A stretch of 64,000 nucleotides of DNA, taken from positions 10,269,501 to 10,333,500 of the forward strand of contig JAYKKI010000052.1 of the NCBI GenBank assembly GCA_039881145.1, in the 5' to 3' direction. The DNA comes from Druceiella hillmani (Eukaryota > Arthropoda > Insecta > Lepidoptera > Hepialidae). Made by a program: the position numbers and the translations under genes. Each line of letters begins with the position of its first letter. Position 1 is the stretch's first letter. Below the pieces are notes generated by a model. That model did not search any database. It had not been told where the DNA came from and worked only from the letters and a program-made list of their open reading frames with translations. Of this stretch, positions 57,910 through 64,000 are shown piece by piece.

Positions 57910-59243
57910 TAAACTTTTAATATAGTTTTTTGGAAAGATACAACCTTTTAGGTTTTTTTAAATATATAGTATGATCTAAATTTAACTTTCAAAAATGGTA
58001 TACATCTTGTTTCGTTGGCTATTGTTTTCCATAAAAGCCTATTGTTTTCCACAATGGCTAACAAAGAGTTTAATTTTATAAACAATTTTCTATAAAAACT
58101 TCCTTTTCCCGTGCTTTTGTCCCTTTTCTCGGTTCTCTGCTTTTTTTAACTTTTTCTTTCTTTTTAACTTTTTATTTCAATTGCTCATTTAAGAAACAAC
58201 CAAAACGCGGCGTATGCAGTTTTGGTGTTACTAATATTTTGTAACATATTATAATTTTAAATGAATTATGTTAATACATTTTATATATGTGCATAATAAG
58301 TTTGTGATGAAAATATATGTAATTAAAATTAATGTGAATATAACGGAAATAGTAGGTGAATTCGACATTCGCAATCGTGTAAATAAGTCTTACGTTGTCA
58401 TAATTTTAACATTTTTCGGTCGTTAGATAAATAAACGCATTTTTAATAAACAAGAGTAAATAAAAGATAATTTATGTTGTGTATATGCACAAAATAAAAA
58501 CTGTTAAGTGTTATGTTAAGAGTTTAACTTGAGTTTGTTGCGGGCATTCAGATCGGCAAAACTTCGACGGGACAAACTTTGTTCATTAAAAATTTCTTAC
58601 AAAATAACATTATTTCATTCCAGATTATAAATTATTAGTAAACATTGGTGTTACGTAACTGATATCGTTTACCTAACGAGGATCTACAATATGATAATTA
58701 GGAAAAAGTTATCTGTAAACACTTATTATATATATTATATTACATTTTATTATCTCATAAACGTAGCATAAAACTAAAATAAAAAGTCTCATTTGCTTAG
58801 GTACAAACATATTTTATTTAATTCTCTCGAGGTAAATTAGGTTTGTGGAAGAGTTATTGAAACGGCTGATATGAATCAATTTAGATGGAATACTTGTTAA
58901 TGCTAACTCGTAAGGGATTTCACTTGTAAGCGCAATATTGGAAAATTAAACGCGTGGTTATATCCTGAACTGAGAAAATATAATCACTTTCTTCAGTAAC
59001 TAAAAATGTAAGATAGTATACATTATCTGCAATGAAAATATGAATGTTACAACGAAGTACCGTGAAATTAGCTTTATTTGTATATTTTTTATTTCCTCCT
59101 CAAAATTCAAATAAATATTACATGAACGAACATGCATGAACGATACGTCGTAACACGCAATGTTTTATTAACTGGTTACTAGGACTGACATTGCTAGAGT
59201 GCAGATGACAGACCTGAACGTTACGTCTATATTTAATGAACGA
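57910..59243. other. AT-rich stretch with a dispersed-repeat copy
   Basis: 57960-58260 is the diverged partner of 40640-41230. 'tggctattgttttcca' is duplicated at 58017 and, as 'gcctattgttttccac', at 58037. Nothing coding recognised. Confidence 0.5.
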
Positions 59244-60435
59244 TATATTTATTTATTTATCAACGTTTATGCATAATACATATGGCGGACTTATTGCTAC
59301 ATGAGCAATGTCTTCCCGTCGACCATATCAATTGGTATTGAAATTTCGTTGGTGGACTGTAAGAGATATTACAATGAAATTTATTCAAAGTACATTAGAC
59401 AGAAAAAAAAATCAGAAAATACAAAAGTATTAGTAATACAAACTATTGACATGATTTGGGATGGGAAAAACAGGAAAGGACAAGGCACAAAAGAAAAGGT
59501 TTCAGGAGAGGCAGGACTTTTTCATTCGATCTTTGAAAATATTTAGGGACGTGATTTTCCTGGCGTCAGGATCCAGGTGATTCCAAATTGTTCCTGCCTG
59601 GCCAGTGAAGAATTTTTCGTAAGACGTACCTCTACGTCTTACGAAAAATGTTTAGGAATAAGTGTGGTAAGGTGAGTGAACTTTTAGGCCGTAGCCCAAG
59701 GCAGTGAGCAGACAAATCTTTAAGTAAGTAAGATAATTTGGGCTCTGAGGATTGTTAATATAATAAAAAGAAGTATAAATATGTGAAGTTGGCGTCGACC
59801 ATGGATCTTCGGCCAATTGAGAAGTGACCTATATTTAGAAATATTATCATATTTTCTGAGGCCGAAGATGTACGGGATTCATTAATTTTGAAGACGTTTC
59901 AACTTGTAAAAATATTCTTTACTAAGATCAGAACACATCTCCATAATCAGTTAGCGGTAACAGGAGTGTTTGACAAAGGTAGATTTTCGTTTTAGTCGGT
60001 AGAAAATTTTGAAGATGTTTCAAAGAGTGTATCCTGTTGAAAACACGACGACTAACATCATTTACTTGAGGACGATAACTAAGATTTTGATCGATCAGTA
60101 AGACCAGCTTTTTAACAGTTGACATATATGGTTTCAATGTACTATTTAGCACTAATTTCGGTAAACTAGGTAGGTTTACTTTAAAAATCAGTCTTTGACT
60201 ACCAATGATAACGCTTGAAACTTACTTGGTTTAACCAAAAGCCCCATTTCATGAGCCCACTGAGCAATTGAAGCGAGATCTCGATTAAGGATGTCGATGG
60301 TTTTTGATACGGAATAGAGGTCCGAATGCCCATAGATTTGATAATTGCTACAGGTATTCTTAACAATATCATCAATGAATACTGAGAAAAGAAGGGGAGA
60401 TAGAACTCCACCTTGAGGTACACCAATGAGGACAT
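59244..60435 (-). pseudogene. CR1/Jockey-like non-LTR retrotransposon, 5'-truncated, longest RT remnant
   Basis: Minus strand from 60435. VPQGGVLSPLLFSVFIDDI is the polymerase 'QG..LSP' motif, followed by YQIYGHSDLYSVSK where the catalytic YADD box should be, so the active site is lost. It continues DLASIAQWAHEMGLLVKPSK, a frame change, VKKLVLLIDQNLSYRPQVND, then SLKHLQNFLPTKTKIYL and LLLPLTDYGDV. After stops, FFTGQAGTIWNHLDPDARKI and TSLNIFKDRMKKSCLS end at TGA (59504-59502). This is the order of the palm, thumb and C-terminal '(L/I)WN.LP..IR...SL..FK' block of the CR1/Jockey group. The 3' part runs to a GATAAATAAATAAATA tail at 59245-59260. Several stops and one frame change show it is dead. 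Confidence 0.9.
59612..59649. repeat. Perfect snap-back, 17-bp arms, 4-base loop, inside the RT remnant
   Basis: ATTTTTCGTAAGACGTA (59612-59628), loop CCTC, then its exact reverse complement (59633-59649). It lies within the C-terminal part of the RT, where it adds residues not expected from the family pattern. Confidence 0.95.
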
Positions 60436-62309
60436 GAAAAGAAAACCTAACGCCTTTTTATTTCATCTCTTGTTTGAACAGGGAAATTTTTCTGGCACAA
60501 ACGTAGTCGGTATTTTATGTCAGTGCGTAGAGGAATTCTTCACGAAACTTCATTCACATCGATCCAATTGGCGTAATAGAATTGAAAACGCCTAAACAGG
60601 CTCAAATTTTTATTAGCAGGGATCTCTTTTGCTTGTCGATTTCGAATGATTACTTATTCGTATATTAATTTTAATTCTATTATGCGAAAAATTTTGATTT
60701 TGTATCCTCGTAAAATCAATTGGTACAAGAACTCAAGCCGAAGAGCATTTATTGCGGCGAAACTTTCTTCTTTTTTTTCTTAAACAAATTTAATTGAATG
60801 GTCACTTTTATCATAAAACTTTGTTCATGGATGAGACTAATTTCTAAATCGTAATTTTAGTAAGCAAGGTTACAACATTCGGAATAATAATAATCCACTT
60901 GACTTTCATCACTCTCCATGAGATCCATATACAGTGACGATATGATGTGCTATGAGCTGGTGGTATTTTCGATGTGACGGTATGATGTGTTATGTGCTGC
61001 TGGTATATATTTCTACCGATATCAGGCCAGGTAACATGTTTGATGCTGACATATGAATGATTAGTGATAATTCCAAATTTATATAATGTTGATTTAAATG
61101 TGAAGTGGTTTCAACAATTGTTTGAAAATTAGGTAGAAAGAAAATATTACGAAAAGCGTAGCTACGGTGGTCATTTGAATGAAAGAATTTTGATATCGCT
61201 GATGGCGTTGTCTCCTTCAAGTTAATTAAAAATGAACAATCTTTGACGTTTTATATATGAAAAATCTTTGTTCAAAGTCGGTCACATTTAATGAGAAACT
61301 TTACGATAAGTCTGTTAAATACGAGTAGGTATAAACATTTAAGATTACATAGTATTATTATTAAACTATTGCGAACACTAGTATTATTTTCCACCATATA
61401 AAGATATTGATTAAGTATTACTTCCATAAGTGTAAAAATGTACTCAATCATCAAAAACTGTAAACTTTAGAATTATGGCGATGGTTATCAGATAAATTTT
61501 AAGTAGCTTTCTAGTAACATTGTTTTTTTTCATAATTTGATTAGATATTTTGGTTACAGAGGGACAGTGGGAAATTAACCCTATTTTGTATCATGTTATG
61601 AAAATTTTATTATGACGTCTACGTCATTTGAAATAGAGCCTTATTCCACTTTATGTAAAGATAGCTAAAACAGTGGACGTTTTGGCTGACTTTAGAGGTC
61701 ATTTATATATTTCTTTCGATAATTTAATAAATTTAGCCTAACTAGTACAGTTACTTGAGCAAACTGAAAGGTAAAATGATTAACTTTTATAATTATTTAC
61801 CTTATAAAAATCATTAATTAAAGGTAGATTTTATACTTCATCTCATAAAAAATAATTCCATTTACCGAAACGCTTATAAAATCCTTTTTCGAAAATTAAA
61901 GGATGTTTCGTATCTGCGGCTGTAAAAATGCATCTCCTCTCATATATAGAAAAAGTACAGAACTGTCATCGTTGACGAAATAGCTCTGTCCTTTTCTTTC
62001 TGCTTGTAAAATTATATGGTGATATTTTTTCTCTCAAGCCACCGAACTTTAATTAAATATAATGGCAATGCCAACGTCACTGCGATGCAACATACCGATT
62101 TTTATTGCAAAATTTAAGTGTACGTTGAGTAAAGTAAATGACACACAGGGTTAAATATATATTTTGTGGGTATTTTCAAAAATATCTCTAGAACTAATGA
62201 AATCCTGAAAAAATCATTGTAACTTACTTTTTCACTTATCGTTATAAAGATTACCTTCCCCCCACGAGTTTGATGACTGCGCGCATTTAATATTATTATT
62301 ATTGGGTGT
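60436..62309. other. AT-rich stretch, no gene seen
   Basis: GTGACG(A/G)TATGATGTG(C/T)TATG is duplicated at 60933 and 60974. The RT cannot be followed upstream of 60435. 62160-62210 has a 'atatctctagaactaatga' block as in the 46970-48570 array. Confidence 0.4.
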
Positions 62310-62490
62310 AACTGATATATATATGTGATTTATTATGCCTTAAACTATGCAAATTTCAAATATCTACGTCACACTGTTTCTTAAAAAAAATACAGCCGAG
62401 ACGGACAGACAGACGGATGGACATGTGTCTTATCTTATTCCGTTTAAATTTTCTTTTTTTTTTAAATTATAAAATATGGAACCTTAAAAA
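62310..62490. repeat. Dispersed repeat copy
   Basis: 'actatgcaaatttcaaatatctacgtc', 'ctgtttcttaaaaaaaatacagcc', 'gacagacagacgga' and 'ttattccgttt' follow the family order. Confidence 0.65.
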
Positions 62491-62836
62491 TGTTTTGTAA
62501 ATCAAATGGATATACTTACTCAGATTAATTGGTTTAGTCAATTGTTACTGACAATAACATATGTAGCTACTCGTCAGTACCCTAATTTCTTAATTTTCTG
62601 ATAATCGTGTCAAAAGGAAACAAACACCGACTTAATTTTGTTTTAATAATATTCCACTGAAAATTCCACCTAAAACTGCTCAGTAGAGGAAAATAATCGG
62701 CTAATTGCGAGCCTAGCTAGCGCATTCCATGCCTCGTTTAATGGGGAATTGCTTTATTTGGCATAAGTCTTCACTAATATGGATTTCCTAGAGCAATAAA
62801 TATTGCATAATTTACAATGTAATTAAGTAGGGTACA

Positions 62837-62838
<2 letters not shown>
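62491..62838. other. No gene seen
   Basis: 62690-62760 is GC-richer (GAGCCTAGCTAGCGCATTCC). ACTAATATGGATTTCCTAGA near 62774 pairs with 41730. Confidence 0.4.
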
Positions 62839-62900
<62 letters not shown>

Positions 62901-62902
62901 TA
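62839..62902. repeat. (TA)n microsatellite
   Basis: About twenty-seven TA units, then TACATATATAA. Confidence 0.97.
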
Positions 62903-63139
62903 ATCTAGAATCATCGTTATATTGTTTCTACAACCTTTGCCTACTTCTTCTTAACCCTGGTTTATCATCATTTTTGGCTCAGTAGTTTGAAAAATAAGGA
63001 GGGAACATATATTTGAATATTTCTCAGAATATCTCTGAAGACTACCTTAAGTTATTAATAAAAATAATTAAGAAACCCTTTATCCCTGAAACTAGTCCTT
63101 TAGAAAGGTAAAAGATATGTAATTTTAAATATTTTTTCC
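62903..63139. other. No gene seen
   Basis: The 63000-63060 part resembles 56040-56105 ('ggagggaacatatatttgaatatttctc'). Confidence 0.4.
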
Positions 63140-63345
63140 GAGTACTAGATTTGAAAATGTAATTTCCATCTAAGTATTTTTCAGTGTTAGAGTTTAGTGT
63201 TAGCTGATATACGTGTTATTCTAAGCTTTGCTACTATGCCAAATCTTAATTTCAAAAATAAAGCCGTTTCTGAGAAAAACAGCTACGACAAATGGAAAAA
63301 CGGACACGTGAAGTATCTTATAAGGATCCCGTTTTTCTTTTTGAT
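63140..63345. repeat. Dispersed repeat copy
   Basis: 'ttagctgatatacgtgttattctaagctttgctactatgcc', 'gccgtttctgagaaaaacagc' and 'gtatcttataaggatcccg' match the 56120-56915 monomer and 42125-42270. Confidence 0.7.
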
Positions 63346-64000
63346 GTATTTCCGCTTATAGCTAATATACTTGTGTTTTTAACAATATCTTCAAAATACA
63401 AACTTTTTTACTTTTACCATTTAATTATATCTGCACAGGTAGTCAAGTTATATTATTACAGAATTCTTTACATACAAACTATATTTAACGTTTTTTTATG
63501 CGAACAGTAAATAAATAGCTGCGCTGTAAAATGTCTTTATTAAGTTGAATGTCACGTGCCCTTTAGGCACTTAAACACTGCATTAAGTCATTATTAAAGT
63601 CACAGACACAACGACATATAAAATTGGCGTGTTAATTATGATTTTTAACTTTGGTCATTTTATTATTGTTAACATGCCGTTTATAATACAATATTTACAC
63701 AAATTTACTTTCAGTATTAATATGAAATAACTCACTTTAAAACACATTACTTTTCATAGTGCGATAATATCTAGTTAATATCTATTTAATATAAGTTAAA
63801 TTCGAATACAGAGTTAATTCTTTAAAGAACTATAAGAACAACTCACGGTCATCCTAAGCCATAAAGTTGAACAAATACTGACTAAGTACTGATAGGTTAC
63901 CGGTCAATGGTTTAACTTTTATTACTCGAAAATTATTTTGCGATTTCTAATCTTTGTCTATATCGTTGAATAAATATCGAAATGGTTTTATATTATCTTC
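63346..64000. other. AT-rich stretch, no gene seen
   Basis: Nothing recognised. GTGCCCTTTAGGCAC near 63558 is a small palindrome. Confidence 0.4.

Overview
The window looks like non-coding DNA from an insect nuclear genome, most likely a moth or butterfly (Lepidoptera). The base composition is very AT-rich. There are many long (TA)n tracts. No open frame exceeds about 120 codons, and no conserved host protein was recognised. The mobile-element debris is of kinds typical of insects: eight remnants of non-LTR retrotransposon reverse transcriptases, a Tc1-like transposase, a PIF/Harbinger pair and MITE-like elements. Several of the reverse-transcriptase tails end in a (Y/V)VQQW motif that I associate with lepidopteran elements. 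The assignment to Lepidoptera is inference, not proof. The stretch is best read as intergenic sequence or the inside of a very large intron.

Layout. 0.8-2.3 kb: a 104-bp tandem satellite organised in about 313-bp trimers. 2.6-3.0 kb: a MITE-like element. 5.4-5.9 and 6.5-7.3 kb: tandem triplications of 169-bp and 288-bp units. 7.6-7.8 kb: a reverse-transcriptase (RT) tail. 9.0-9.4 kb: a GC-richer island. 10-11 kb: three (TA)n tracts and a pair of palindromes. 12.8 kb: a tRNA-like SINE head. 14.5-14.9 kb: the Tc1 relic. 15.4 and 21.3 kb: further GC-richer islands. 21.7-23.0 kb: the Harbinger relic. 23.8-27.2 kb: three RT remnants and a short tandem repeat split by one of them. 32.0 kb: another RT tail. 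35.4-36.5 kb: a 210-bp MITE and a four-copy 145-bp repeat. 38.1-38.4 kb: a GC-richer island. 42.9-43.4 kb: a 57-bp minisatellite leading into a TATA box and a short open exon-like segment. 46.2-48.6 kb: an RT tail and a nested 188/270-bp array. 50.4-51.7 kb: a very regular 71-bp array of 17 units. 53.9-54.4 kb: the most GC-rich island. 56.1-56.9 kb: a 133-bp array. 59.2-60.4 kb: the longest RT remnant.

How it fits together. No metabolic or regulatory pathway can be reconstructed. The window records repeat turnover: transposon decay, tandem amplification at several unit sizes, and at least nine short snap-back inverted repeats that look like replication template-switch scars. Seven of the eight RT remnants lie on the minus strand. 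If the window is intronic, that would fit a host transcript on the plus strand. The most testable lead for something functional is the promoter-like segment at 42.94-43.39 kb. There, repeats carrying heat-shock-element-like motifs run straight into a well-spaced TATA box and initiator. The GC-richer islands are candidate regulatory elements or unrecognised exons.
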